Origin: an uncultured bacterium
GTDB taxonomy: Bacteria > Patescibacteriota > Gracilibacteria > Absconditabacterales > Absconditicoccaceae
Direction of reading: 5' to 3'
Length of the DNA stretch: 64,000 nt
Assembly: GCA_947168815.1 (NCBI GenBank)
Contig: CAMVNG010000004.1
Span: 1 to 64,000, forward strand
Both the position numbers and the translations under genes were made by a program. Position 1 is the first letter of the stretch. Every line of letters starts with the position of its first letter. Of the stretch, positions 10,625 through 22,531 are shown in pieces. A model generated the notes under the pieces. That model was given only the letters and a program-made list of their open reading frames with translations, was not told the origin of the DNA and did no database searches.

Positions 10625-11758
10625 ATGAAGAATTCAAAAAAAATTTTCATTATGCCATTATATCTATTACTTTGTGGATTCTTTTTCTTGAACACGCAAA
10701 CATATGCTGAAGAAAACTTTTTCGCATATTTAAATTGATTTCAAAACGAAAACTTTGATGGTTCTCAAAGCAAAGAAAAAATCGTAAAAACATTTTGTGA
10801 TGCAGTTACAGCATGACTCAACGAATGACTAAAATTTTCATGAATTGATCCAGGCAAAGCAAAACAATCTCTATTTATGACCACTCTTTGTACCAGTAAT
10901 GGTTTTGAAAAACAACAAAATTTCATAAAATTTTTTAATGATACAAAAGAGCAGTATCAAAAAGCTGGATATAGCTATAAAAAATCCTGATTTTCTTCAA
11001 AATGTACCAGTGAATATAAGGATAAATGTAACATTGCAGAGCTTACAGACAATATCTTAACACAAATCCTTTCAGATTACTTTACAGTTAAAGAAGCATC
11101 AATATTCTGAGTAAGATGAACGTGATTTGCTTCAAATACAAATATAACAGACCGGCAAAATATTTTTGCAAGAAAAATCTTATGACTCCAAGAAGATGAA
11201 AAACTATGCTGACAAGACTCCCATTACCCACAAACATGTAAAATGCTTTCATCACAAATCAAAAGTTTCAAAAAAGCATTAAATAATCTAGAAATACTAA
11301 GAGTGTGAACAATATATTGAATAGCTGAAGAAGATACTAATTCCTCCAAAAAAAAATGTGCTGACGAAAATCGAAAAAAAGAAAAACTTATCTACTGTGG
11401 ACTTCTCTGAGACACAGATACAGAAATGACCGATTTTGTAGATCTTGTTTACAATGAACTAGAACGATATACTATATTCTCAGTCTATTATTGAGACACC
11501 ATTTCACAACGGAATGATCTTACTAAAAAAATTAAAAGTGAATATGAAGATAGTCTTTATGGACCAGAAAAATTTGAAACAATCACATACCAAACGCTAG
11601 AAGATTTATCAAACATAAAATCTACGTATCCTCTTCATGTTCTTTTAATTGCATATCAAGAAAAATTACTCTATTTAAGAGATAATTATATTAGTAAAAT
11701 TCCAACACCTCTTTATTGTCTTTATTATAAATTTAGGAATGTTCAAAGAAAACAATAA
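10625..11758 (+). CDS. Secreted protein of unknown function (second of three)
   Basis: A 377-residue exported protein: MKNSKKIFIMPLYLLLCGFF gives a signal peptide probably cleaved after TYA. The mature part is hydrophilic with many Lys, Asn and scattered Cys. There is no membrane segment after the signal. The 3' end overlaps the next gene by 20 nt in another frame, which indicates translational coupling within the operon 9016-13760. Roughly ten TGA codons are read as Gly. No known domain is visible. Co-location suggests one exported complex built from the three products, which is inference only. Confidence 0.8.
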
Positions 11759-13760
11759 AAGAAAAAATACCAGCTTCTATAAAGGGATCATCATTATGTG
11801 AGGATTGCTTATTTTCTCTTGTACTGCATGTTTTGCTATACAAAAAGATCCAAGCAAACAACGGAAACCTATTAATACAAATAATGTTGCCAATCTTCTT
11901 ACTCAATTAACAAAATCAGTTACTACATATAATGATTCAAAATATGATCTATCAGCACACAAGCTTTCAACAAACCTATTTTGAGATAATGCATCGAATT
12001 ATAGAATAAGAAAACGAGGAAAATTGCTAAAAGGACTTGATTCTGTTAAAGGAGCATTACAAACAACATATCCAAATTGCCAACTCAAAGACAAAGAAAT
12101 TCTTGGAATTTTATTCTATTCAAATTGAAAATTGGATATTACAGATGAAATAATGAATTCACTTCCTGAAAGTCAATGGCCAAAACAAAAAGACCAAACA
12201 GAAGGATGTTTAAAATTAACGAAATGTATTGCTGGAAAATCAGAAAGCAACATGAACTGGTCCTGTGATGAAATAATTAGAAATGCATATATTCAATGAT
12301 ATAACAAACAAGCTAGAGAATTTATCCTAGAAGAAAGTAATCTTTGAAGTGAAAAATATTATAATGGAACTCTCGATGATTCAACATACGACATCTTATA
12401 TGATATGCAACAAATAACAAAAACCATATATGATGATCCAAAGACCGTCACAAGTGTTGTGTTCTATAAAAATCCAAATTTTATGTGAAACATAAAACGG
12501 TCTGAAGAGACAACAACAATTCCATGAACCACAACACCAGATACCCCAGGAAAACCAGGAACACCATGAGGAGAGAACACACCCGAACAGCCATGAACAA
12601 CGCCAGAATGAGATACTCCTTGAAATCAAAACAACCCAGGAAACCCAAATAATGAACCATGATGAACTATTTGATGACAGCAAAACGTCACAGAAGATGA
12701 TGAAATTAACAGTTTCATAAACGATGACGAACCTACAAAAACAGTTACAAGCGAATGAAATACTGCATATATTAACAACTGTGTTACTATTTGAAGCAAA
12801 AAACTTGACGAATTCTATCTAGAAGCTGAAGAAGAAGCCAAAGAAGAAAATAATGGTGATCCAACACAAATTACAGAGGAAGAAATCGATGAAATTTACG
12901 ACGAAATTATGAAAGGAGAAACAGAATTAAGAAATACACCTAATCAACCACTCCCCCAATGAAATCAAAAAAAATCAGATGATGTTCCTGCAACAAAAGG
13001 AGCATCTTCAGATCCAAAAACCATCACAAAACTTAGACAAGAACTCCAATCTTGTGTTGATAAATGTGATGGACTTAGGGTTGATGAAAAAGCTGTTTGT
13101 AAAGCTCAATGTCTTTGTACAGAATACAGCTCAAAAGCACTATTTGACGAAGAAGATGCTACCTTCAGATTTTTAGAAGAAGGTGCTTTAAGAATTAGAA
13201 TATGTACAATTCCAAGTAAAACAAAAATAATATCAACAACAACCAGAAATATATACTCAATTGAATGAATTATTGCTACAATACACGATACAATAAAAGC
13301 TCTCTTTGAAAGTTGAGAATTAACACCAAAAGTTCAAAAAGAAGAAATGTTGGATACTAGCCTCAGCGATATAAAACTAAAGGATATGATCAGTTTAACA
13401 CTCGGAATGAAATTTCAAAAACCTGTCGTTGAAAGAGAAAGAAAAGAATCAGACGCTGCTGCTATAAAAAGCTGACTAGACTTAAATCTTTGAATAAAAG
13501 AAAATCCAAATTTCTTTAATGTTCTTGCAGATAATTCTGCATCAGTTTCTCATGAAACAACAACTGCTTCAAAAGCATGAACCGCTCCTGAAAATCCGAA
13601 CCCAACTATAGATAGAACAGATATCAAACTTAATCAATACGCAGGAATATATGATAGTGTTAGTAAATTCTTAGAAACAAACAATACTTTCCTTGAAGCA
13701 TTAGATACAAACTTCCAATCAATGACAGAAATATTTAATTCATTGCCTGAAGCAGAATAA
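11739..13760 (+). CDS. Secreted proline/glycine-linker protein of unknown function (third of three)
   Basis: A 673-residue product. The ATG at 11739 lies inside the end of the previous gene. A basic start (MFKENNKRKNTSFYKG) is followed by a hydrophobic segment ending CTACFA, so it is exported or a lipoprotein. Around residues 255-315 there is a low-complexity Pro/Thr/Gly/Asn linker written largely with TGA and CCA, then an acidic Glu/Asp segment and a Cys-containing region (CVDKCDG, CKAQCLC). It ends just before a strong bidirectional terminator, so the operon stops here. No family is recognised; the linker suggests an extended surface-exposed protein. Confidence 0.8.
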
Positions 13761-13770
13761 CAAGTAAATT

Positions 13771-13812
13771 AAAAAAACTTTCAGATGCTATGTAACACTG
13801 AAAGTTTTTTAT
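13771..13812. terminator. Bidirectional terminator
   Basis: Perfect hairpin AAAAAACTTTCAG...CTGAAAGTTTTTT placed between the convergent genes ending at 13760 and 13828, with an A-run before and a T-run after, so it works in both directions. Confidence 0.9.
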
Positions 13813-13827
13813 TTAGTGTTTTATTTT

Positions 13828-16032
13828 TTACTTCTTAGCAAAATACTTATTCACAAGAGCTGGGTTAATCTTCTTTAAGTACTCTTTTGCATCAGATTTT
13901 ACTTCATTTAATTGCTCTAGATGCGCTTCATCTAATGTTAAAGTAAATCATTGAACTGTAACAGGACGACGCACTCCCTTAAAATCAAGAGCGATTGGAT
14001 TTAATTCATGAGTTAACATATCATATGTTCCTATAAAGTTAACACCTCATATAGAGAAATCAACCTTAATCTCTCCGTTTTCTGTTGTAATAGGAACATC
14101 TCATAAATACTTATTAATAACTTCAGAAACAGCTAAATAATCCTTCAATCAGAAGTTGGTTTCTTTTGTTGCAACTTTATATTTAAGAATCTTTTCTATC
14201 ATAAAATACGTAGAAGCTGCATCAATATTAGAAAGATCAAGTTCATTTAATAACTGAGCTTCCAATAATTCATTATTAACCTTTATATCTGTCAAAACAC
14301 CATCTTTTATTAAGAAAGTATATACAATAGAACCTTCTTCATCTTGTGCCATTGGAATCATTTCAATAATTGAATCCTCACAACTTACTAATTGATCAGG
14401 ATATCTTTCTTCTAATTGATCACAAAGATTAACAACTTCTGTTGGTGTTTCTGTAAACTCTTTATATTGATCCATCAATAATAATATTTGACTTAATGAA
14501 TAATTTGTATCCGTGTTTTCAATAAGACTATTGATATAACTCGTCAATCATTCGTTTGGTTCATTTGCAGTCTTATCAATTTTAACATTAACTACAGACA
14601 ATTGTAAATTCTCATATCTTAATAAAGCCTCTAAAATAAATTGAGTAGCACCATCTTGCCCTCTAACCTTTAAAAGGTTTTGATCATCTCACGTCTCAAT
14701 AGCAAACAGACTAAAATTAGGAGGCATATAATTTTGAATAAAGACTTCTCTTAAAGATTGACCATTAAATATTTCATCAGGTTCATCAATTTCTTCAACA
14801 GAAATAACATAACGAGATTGTTCTTGAAGTCCCTTAAAGTTCGCAACTTGATCTCAATAATTTAACGATAAAATAGTACTATTAAATGTAGTTCTATCTT
14901 CCTTATCCATCTTTGAATTCTCGTCTTTAAAATAAGGAGCAAGAATTGTCATATTATACCAATAAGTAAACGACTTAGCAAAAGGAGACAGAAGTTCTTC
15001 TTTTCTACTACCTTCTTTAATCAACACCTCACGAACAAATTCCAAATACGATTGCACCGTACTCTTTACATCAGCAGCGTTAGATAATTCCCAATAAAGC
15101 ATCTGTTGTAAAGAATATAGTTTATATTCATTAATATTAGGATCTGTATATGCCTGAGATTCTACATAACCAACAGAAAATGGTTTAGCTAAAGCTAAGA
15201 AATCTCTTAACAAAATAAATTCACTATAATTATCTCATCAACAACTACGGAAAAGCTCTGAAAGACGATTATCCATAGTTTCACTATATTTTCCATACAT
15301 TATTAACCCTTCACACATTTTATCCTTATCAGAATAATCAGACCTTAACGCCCCATAATATTGATTAACCTCATCAATAGCATTACTCAAATCATAAAAA
15401 TAGAAACGATTTAAGAAACTCTTTACATATGATTTACAAACAAAAGAATCCTTACTTGCTGTAACTGTACAACCAAGTCAAAACAAATCCTTTAAAGAAG
15501 TATTCATAGGAAAAAGAGCTGGATTTCATTCTCAAAAATAACTTGTAAACATAGGTTTCATAAGTACGGTATGGAAAAAACTTGCCATATAATCACTAGA
15601 AAAATGCTCCTGGTCTACTCATTTAGCAAAAAACTCCAAATCAGTTAATGAAACATCTGTCATCCTTGGCAAAGTTAAACCACTACTTTTTTCATTAAAC
15701 TTACTTACTAACAGCATATCCTGAGCTAATAAATTTCACGAATTAACCGTAATTCTTCAATTTAAAACCTTTCATTCTAATCATGTTATTGATGTAACTA
15801 ATGCTGCCTTTTCATCATAATGAACTTTAGCAGCAGAAACAGTTCATTCATCTTGTTTCTCAAGAAGATAGATTCAAGAAAAATACCCTGATGTAAAAAT
15901 TCACCAAGAGGCTAACAAGGAAAGAATTCAAGCAGCAATTTCAACTCAATATTTAAATACTCATTGATAAATTATATTATACCAACGAATGATTTTTAAC
16001 TGTTCACTATTAAAAAATATTGATTCCTTCAT
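13828..16032 (-). CDS. Membrane-anchored protein of unknown function
   Basis: A 734-residue product starting MKESIFFNSEQLK with one hydrophobic segment at about residues 30-56 and a long hydrophilic remainder, so it is probably anchored with the bulk outside. The middle is rich in aromatic and acidic residues (KSFTYWYNMTILAPYF and similar). The C-terminal 150 residues look like a compact alpha/beta domain (a TYFMIEKILKYKV helix, then PVTVQGFTLTLDEAHL) and could be an NTF2-like or lipocalin-like fold, but this cannot be confirmed. It stands alone between a shared terminator and a divergent nuclease gene. TGA encodes Gly at many sites. Confidence 0.8.
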
Positions 16033-16186
16033 TTCACAATAACAGAGTAAAGTCACTTTATTATACCTAGAAATGAAGAAAAATGCAAAAAATAGAACAA
16101 AAATATTCATTTTTCAGATAATTCATTTCAACTTGCTTTTAATCTAAACAATCCTAAAAGTACAAGTAATATTTATTTCCTATTCA

Positions 16187-17206
16187 ATGCAGATGTATAG
16201 AAATTTTCAACACAGACATCATAAAACAAATAAACTAAGCTGGTCTAACACAAGAATATCACTTCTTGAATTCTGTGAAAAAAAATATTTTCTTAATTAC
16301 TATACCTTCGCATTAAAAAAGATTGATCAAAAACTTCGAGAAACCGGAATAATAAATAAAAAATTAAAAACATTAGAAATGTGGATAGGAGAAAAAACAC
16401 ACTATCTTATTTCAGATTACCTCAACCTTCTAAAAGATAAAGAAGATACAGACGAAAACATCAATAAAATCAAAGAAGGAATTGCTGAAGAAATGCGCTA
16501 TGAGTTTGAAAACTCTAAAAATAAAAACTATGAAGAAGCTAATTTCTGAGAATGGTGAGGACTTTGCGAACATTATTATTGAGAAAATGTTGATGACCAG
16601 TTAGAAGAAACAATAAATAAAGTACTTACAAATCTTGATAATTTCATTAATTCACCGTGGATAGAAAAAATCAAAAACTTTGTTGATTTAAAATATCCTA
16701 TCTATGTAGAAAACCCTAAAAATCCAGACTTTGAAAGTATGAAAGTATATACTCGCAATATTCCAGAACTTAGAGATGTTTCTATTATGGCATGACCTGA
16801 TTTCTGAATAAGATTTAGTGATTCAAAATTCCTTATTCTAGACTGGAAATCTTGAAAAGAACCAGAACATACTCTCTGAATTCCAGAACAATTGAAAGTG
16901 TATGCTTTAAAACTACTTCTAAAAAGAAACAAAACTCCTGAGTTAGGAAATATTGAAATAGAAGCTCATGAATTATATGTTCCTTCTAGAAACACATACG
17001 GATGAAAAATACAACAAGAAGATATTGATGATATTCTAAATCTCATCATTCAAGACGTTAATTTTCAAAAAACATTTCTTGTTGACCAAGATACTTTTAA
17101 AAATCAACCACTTTCTTCTACTGCATTCTCACGTACTTCTGATGAAGAAAAATGTCAAAACTGTCCTTTCAGAAAAGTATGTGAAGATTTAAAAGCATTT
17201 GAATAA
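16187..17206 (+). CDS. Cas4/RecB-like PD-(D/E)XK nuclease with Fe-S cysteine signature
   Basis: A 339-residue protein of the PD-(D/E)XK superfamily. The nuclease core motif LILDWKSGK (D219, K221) follows an acidic residue in GIRFSDS. One Cys near residue 30 (LLEFCEKKY) and three at the C-terminus (CQNCPFRKVCE) form the split four-Cys pattern that holds a 4Fe-4S cluster in Cas4, AddB and related exonucleases. A QxxxY-type segment (EQLKVYALKLL) follows the core, as in RecB-type nucleases. No CRISPR array or cas gene lies in the window, so a DNA-repair or processing exonuclease is more likely than CRISPR adaptation. The upstream ATG giving MQMYRNFQHRH is used. Confidence 0.85.
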
Positions 17207-17236
17207 AATCCTTTATATATTTTAAAATCATTATCT

Positions 17237-17266
17237 AAAAATCACGGTATTTGAACCGTGATTTTT
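17237..17266. terminator. Bidirectional terminator
   Basis: Strong hairpin AAAATCACGGT / ACCGTGATTTTT between the convergent nuclease gene and def. Confidence 0.9.
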
Positions 17267-17290
17267 ATCAAAAAAACATCAATACAAATT

Positions 17291-17809
17291 CTATTTCTTT
17301 GATTCTCTTATTAATTTATCTGTGAATAATATTCCATTTAAATGATCAACTTCATGCTGAATAATACATGCATTAAATCAAGAGTATTTCTGCTGTTTTT
17401 TCTTTCCCTTTAAGTCTTGATATTCAACAACAACCCATTGATGTCTTTCAACATAACCTTGTCTATCTGGTAAAGACAAACAAGCTTCTTCAGATTCTTG
17501 CATCTCTTCAGATTTTTCCAAAATTTTAGGATTTACCAATACTGTTTCTCATAAAAAATCTTTATCGATATTCTTACCTTTTGGCATCTTTTTCCATTGT
17601 GTAGTTCAAATAACAGCAATATTTCTTCAAATTTGTGGTGCTGCTAATCAAACCCCATCATATTCCCATAATAAATCCATTAATATTTCAGCAAATTCCT
17701 CTAATTCATCATCAAATTCAGTTACTTCTTCTCATCAAGCTCTTAAAACTTTATTATCACTCCCTATCTCTAAAGGATAAAAAGCTTTTATTTTATCAAT
17801 ATAACGCAT
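17291..17809 (-). CDS. def: Peptide deformylase
   Basis: Removes the formyl group from N-terminal Met of nascent proteins. The 172 residues match the family. The three hallmark motifs are in order: GVGLAAPQ (52-59, catalytic Gln), EACLSLP (Cys110 as metal ligand; most enzymes have EGCLS) and QHEVDH (His152, Glu153, His156). Glycines in motif 1 and elsewhere are TGA. Start MRYIDKIKAFYPLEIGSDNK is followed by the usual LR..G..V segment. It stands alone on the minus strand, ending at a shared terminator. Confidence 0.96.
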
Positions 17810-18002
17810 ATAACAAACACTATATAATATAAAGACGTATCTCTCTTTATTAACTTTTATAACTAAATCATAAAAATCATAATAGTAAAGTACTAAAAAT
17901 CTATATATTGCTTTTCTCTTGAAAATCAAGATAAATTCTTTACAATAAAAGTTGTAAGTTCATTCAACCCGACAGTTTTGAAACGGTGAAATGTTGTATA
18001 GT

Positions 18003-18092
18003 GGAGGGATGGCAGAGCGGTTGAATGCGGCAGTCTTGAAAACTGTTAACCGATCACTCGGTTCGTGGGTTCAAATCCCACTCCCTCCGCCA
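18003..18092 (+). tRNA. tRNA-Ser (anticodon TGA)
   Basis: Class II tRNA of 87 nt plus encoded CCA: acceptor stem GGAGGGA/TCCCTCC, anticodon loop TTGAAAA with anticodon TGA (reads UCA), a long variable arm (CCGATCACTCGG) and T-arm GGGTTCAAATCCC. This is an ordinary serine tRNA and not the tRNA that reads UGA codons. Confidence 0.96.
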
Positions 18093-18110
18093 TTTATGAT
18101 ATACTAGTTA

Positions 18111-19211
18111 ATGACAAGAAATTCGTACGTAAGTAAAAAGAAAGTTTTATTTACAACAATCCTATTTATTCTCTTTTCAGTTCTAGTAGTAAAAGCGGAT
18201 GCTTTCTCAAACTCAGAAGAGAATCAAAAAATCGCAGTTAATCCTAATTTCATTTGAAGTGAGGATTCAATAGTTGGAATTAATCCAGATAACATAAATA
18301 TTACAACAGATGACGAAGGAGACACTCCAGTCATTCATTATATAGTTCAAGAAGGAGATACTCTTGAAAAAATTTCTAAAGAATTCTGAGTTCCTGAAAA
18401 GAAATTAAAAGAACTCAATAAACTCTGAGATTCTGTACAAGTTGGACAAAAACTTATCGTAAGTGATAACGAAGAAGGTATTCTTTATGTAGTTAAAAAA
18501 GAATGGAGTCTTAAGTTATTCTCTGAATTCTACAGATTAAATATCGAAGACTTAATGACGTTAAACTACATCTCTGATGATAGTGAAATGTTATATCCAG
18601 GACAAGAACTTTTCATTAACGTAACTGAAGCAAGAGCTTATGATATTGGACTTCTTGAAAAAGCACAACCTGTTCTTCCTAAAGATGAAGTTATAAAACC
18701 TAAAACAACTAAAAAAACAACTACTACTAAGAAAACAACTACAACAAACACAAATACTTCTAATAACAACAATAATAATTGAGGAGCTGTAACTTCAGAA
18801 GTTACTACATACTCAAGCTGAAGAATACTAAAACAATGGTATTATAATCCAAAAATCTCTAATGGATTTGCTGTTGGTTATTGTACTTGGTATGCAGCTA
18901 TTAAATCTCCTAATATCTTCAAATACACTAGTGCAACAAAACAAGATAGACCATTTGGAGGTAATGCTGTAAATTGGTATGCAAACGCTAAGGCTGCTGG
19001 ATTCAGTGTTGGACAATCTCCAAGAGCATGAGCCATTGTTGTATATAAACAACTTAGAAGCTCTGCATGACACGTTGGTATTGTTCTCTCAGTAAATTCA
19101 GCTAATGGTGAAATGACTATCGAAGATATGAACTATAAAGGAAGATTTATTGTAACACAAAGAATAGATAGTATTAATAATCCTAAGATTATTGGATATA
19201 TCTACCAATAA
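18111..19211 (+). CDS. Secreted LysM-CHAP peptidoglycan hydrolase
   Basis: A 366-residue exported cell-wall enzyme. A signal segment (VLFTTILFILFSVLVVKADAF) is followed by two LysM domains: HYIVQEGDTLEKISKEFGV...VGQKLIV at about residues 83-127 and LYVVKKEWSLKLFSEFYRL...PGQELFI at about 132-178. A Thr/Lys/Asn low-complexity linker joins them to a C-terminal CHAP domain whose catalytic pair is visible: Cys in GYCTWYAA and His in AGHVGIV. CHAP domains are amidases or endopeptidases; the LysM domains bind glycan. It sits directly upstream of the penicillin-binding protein and ends at its own terminator. Confidence 0.93.
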
Positions 19212-19230
19212 AAATACTTCCTCTAAAATA

Positions 19231-19260
19231 AAAAAGCCTTCATAAAAGAAGGCTTTTTCT
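19231..19260 (+). terminator. Terminator of the LysM-CHAP gene
   Basis: Hairpin AAAAAGCCTTC...GAAGGCTTTTTCTT, 20 nt after the stop codon. Confidence 0.9.
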
Positions 19261-19346
19261 TTAAATCCAAATAATAGTTTTACTTGTTTTCATATATCAA
19301 ATAGCTATAAAATACTTAATCGAATTTAACTTCTTAAATATTTTTC

Positions 19347-22300
19347 ATGCAAAGAAATCCATTGTATGCTTATACACCAAAAAATTTTAAAACAAGAACA
19401 TTTCATGCACCAGAGAAAAAGAAAACAAATCGAAAAAAATGGATTCGATGATCTTTATTCACTTTAGTGTTTCTTGGTATTGTATGAGCTTTCACTTATC
19501 TACAAGTAAGAATTCTAAAAGACCTACCTGATGTAAGTGAAGTAAAAAATATGACTATGTCTCAATCTACAATCATTACAGATAGAAATTGAGAAATTCT
19601 TTATAAAATATTTGATGAAAACAGAGAATTTGTTAATCTTTCTGATATTAATCAACATATGATAGATGCTATTGTTGCAATCGAAGATCAAAATTTTTGG
19701 AATAATGAAGGTTTAGATCCTATGGGAATTTTCAGAGCCGGATTTAAAACAATGATTGGACAAAATGGTTGAGGTGGATCTACCATTACACAGCAGCTTA
19801 TTACAAACGTTATGAATCTAAAAAGACCTTTCTGAGGAAGTTTTTTGCAAAAAGTAGATTATAAATTAAAACAGATGATTCTTGCTAAAAGACTTAATAA
19901 TGTACTTCAAAAACAAATAAAAGCAGAAAATAAACACCTCAGCAATGCTGAAGTTAAGGAAAAAATGAAAGAAAAAATTCTTGAATTATATCTAAATTAT
20001 GTTTTCTTAGGAAATAATGCGTATGGAGTTGAAGCTGCAAGTAAAACTTATTTTGCAAAATCAGCAAAAGACTTAAGTATACTTGAATCAGCTATACTTG
20101 CATCAATTCCTAAAGCTCCAACAACTTATGATCCTTATAAATCAAAATCACTTATGGGATATTTTAAAATTACTGACAATAATGGTAAAGAATATCCTTT
20201 TGAAGGAAATTTAAAATCATCTATTCTTCTTCAATTTAGAGACAATATCAACAACGCAGATTTCTCTAATAAAAAAACAAGTGAAGCCTTTATAAAATTT
20301 ATTATTTCTCTTTGTCCTAGTAGCGTTGCTATTGAAGGAAAAGATTATAAAGTTGAATACTACAACGGTAGAGCTGAATTTGCTATAGGAAGACTTTATG
20401 AAGATAAAAAAATTACTGAAGATGAAGCAAAAAAAGCTTTTATAGAATCATTAACAATTAAATTTGAAAAAAGTGCTTTTGATATAAAAGCTCCACACTT
20501 TGTATTTTGGATAAAAGATCTTCTAGATAAAGAATATTGAAGTTGAGTAATTAAAGAATGAGGATTAGTTGTAAAAACAACACTAGATTACAATATCCAA
20601 AAAATGGCAGAAAGCGCTTTAGTTAACAACGGTAGTTCTTTCTTCGAAAATGGAGCAACTGATTGATCTATGCTCTACACAGATACAACAAACTGAGATG
20701 TTTTAGCTTATGTTGGTTCTCTCGATTATTTCAACGAGGAAATTAAAGGACAAAACGATATGGTAAGAAATCCAAGACAATCTGGATCTTCTATAAAACC
20801 ATTAATCTATGCTCTATGATTTGAAAAACTTCCTTTAACTCTTGATACACCAATATACGATATTCCATTTAAAGCAGGTAATGATACTCCAAGTAATGCA
20901 GATGGTGGTTTTGAAGGAATGATACCATTAAAAAGAGCATTATGATATAGTAGAAATATTCCAGCTGTTAAACTCTTTCTAGCTTTAGGTTGAGAAGATG
21001 TTGCTAAACCTTTCTTACAAAGTCTATGACTTTCAGGAATAAAAAATAACATAGAATATGGTTATCCATTAGCCCTTTGAGCAGGAGAAGTTAGTATGTT
21101 AGAAATGGCTGAAGCTTATTCAAATCTTTCTACAGAAAACCCAGCAAGATTAAATCCTATACTTGAAATAAAAAACAGTAATGGAGAAATTCTCTATAAA
21201 AAAGAAGTAGAAAAGAAAGAAAATATTATAAAACCAGGTATTATTACCTTAATGTGGAAGATTCTTTCAGATCCTTCAAATAGAATTGGAGCTTGGTCAA
21301 CTAAATTTAACGTTAAATGATTAACATATGCTCTAAAAACATGAACTTCAAATGTTAAAACCGATAAAGGATCTCGCCCTAGAGATGGTTGGTTAGCTGC
21401 ATATACACCTTCAAAAGTTATTCTAATGTGGGCATGAAATGCAGATGCTGCTCCAATGAATAGAAATGCTTATTGAGGAACAATCCATGCAAATTCTATT
21501 AAAGCTTTCTTAACAAATCTCTTAGATAACAACTATTTAACTAATGAAGAAATGCCTGTTAGAGACGTTGTTTCATTAAGAATATCTACAGTTTCAGGAA
21601 AGCTTCCATGAGAAACAACACCTGCAGAATTAATAAAAGAAACAATGTGACTTAATGGTCATGCACCAGCTACCACAGAATGAACTATCACAGAAATGGA
21701 AATAGATTCTTCTTGTTATGGAAAAGTCTCACCTCTTACACCTTACGAACAAATTAAAAGAGGTTACTTAATAGAAGCTTATACTTTCATGCCTGGTAAA
21801 AATGATCTCGAAGATATTAAAAAATATTTAAAAGAACAAGCTATAAGTTGATCTACAAATATATTCATTGAAGAACCTAAAAATTATTGTGAGGAAAGAG
21901 AACCTGCCGTAAATGATTCAATAGAAATTACATTCTTAAAACCTCAAAATAAACAGAATTTTGCTAAAAAGAATACTGTAGTATATTCTATAAAATCACC
22001 TGTTGCTATCAAAAAAATTAATATTACTGTCGATGAAAATACAGTAAAATCATTCATAGATAATTCAACAGAGATTTATTGAACAAAAGAAATAGATCTT
22101 TCTAGTTATGAGGATTGAACTCATACTTTATGAATAACTGCAATTGATGGAAATAATGCTGCAAAAACAGCAACACTAAGTATTAATATTGTTTCTGAAG
22201 ACACAACAGTTCCTTATTTCAATAAAGACTGAAGTAAAATAACAAGAAATGAAGATGGTTCTTTTAATGTAACACTCCTTTTTGATGATGCAACTTCATG

Positions 22301-22463
22301 AGTAAAATCAGGTAAAATATTTAATACAGAATGAGCATCTATAAATACTTTCAACTGACAAGCAACAACTTTCACAACACAAAGTACTACAATAAAAGCA
22401 GAAGTTGAAGATTTATACTGAAACAAATTAGAACAACAAATAAACTTAGAAGAATTATTATAA
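19347..22463 (+). CDS. Class A penicillin-binding protein (GT51 + transpeptidase)
   Basis: Bifunctional peptidoglycan synthase, 1038 residues. Order: cytoplasmic basic tail, one TM helix (about 35-55), GT51 glycosyltransferase with catalytic Glu in IEDQNFW (about residue 113) and GGGGSTITQQL, then the transpeptidase with SxxK in SGSSIKP (about 480), SRN in GYSRNIPA, and KTGTS (about 664). A C-terminal extension of about 150 residues looks like Ig-like domains. The G of KTG is TGA, direct proof that UGA is glycine, and the standard code would cut the gene into several fragments. Start MQRNPLYAYTPK. Neighbouring LysM-CHAP fits a cell-wall locus. Confidence 0.96.
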
Positions 22464-22483
22464 AAGTGTTCTTTCTATTAATA

Positions 22484-22514
22484 AAAATCAGTTCATAAAG
22501 AACTGATTTTTTAA
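22484..22514 (+). terminator. Terminator of the penicillin-binding protein gene
   Basis: Hairpin AAAATCAGTTC...GAACTGATTTTTT, 20 nt after the stop. Its A-rich left side may also serve the convergent isomerase gene. Confidence 0.88.
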
Positions 22515-22531
22515 TATAATCAATTATTATT

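Noticed and set aside
16187-17206. CRISPR adaptation locus around the Cas4-like gene
   Set aside because: No repeat-spacer array and no cas1, cas2 or effector genes are nearby.
18003-18092. tRNA with anticodon TGA as the UGA decoder
   Set aside because: Anticodon UGA reads UCA (serine). A UGA reader needs anticodon UCA; none was seen in the window.
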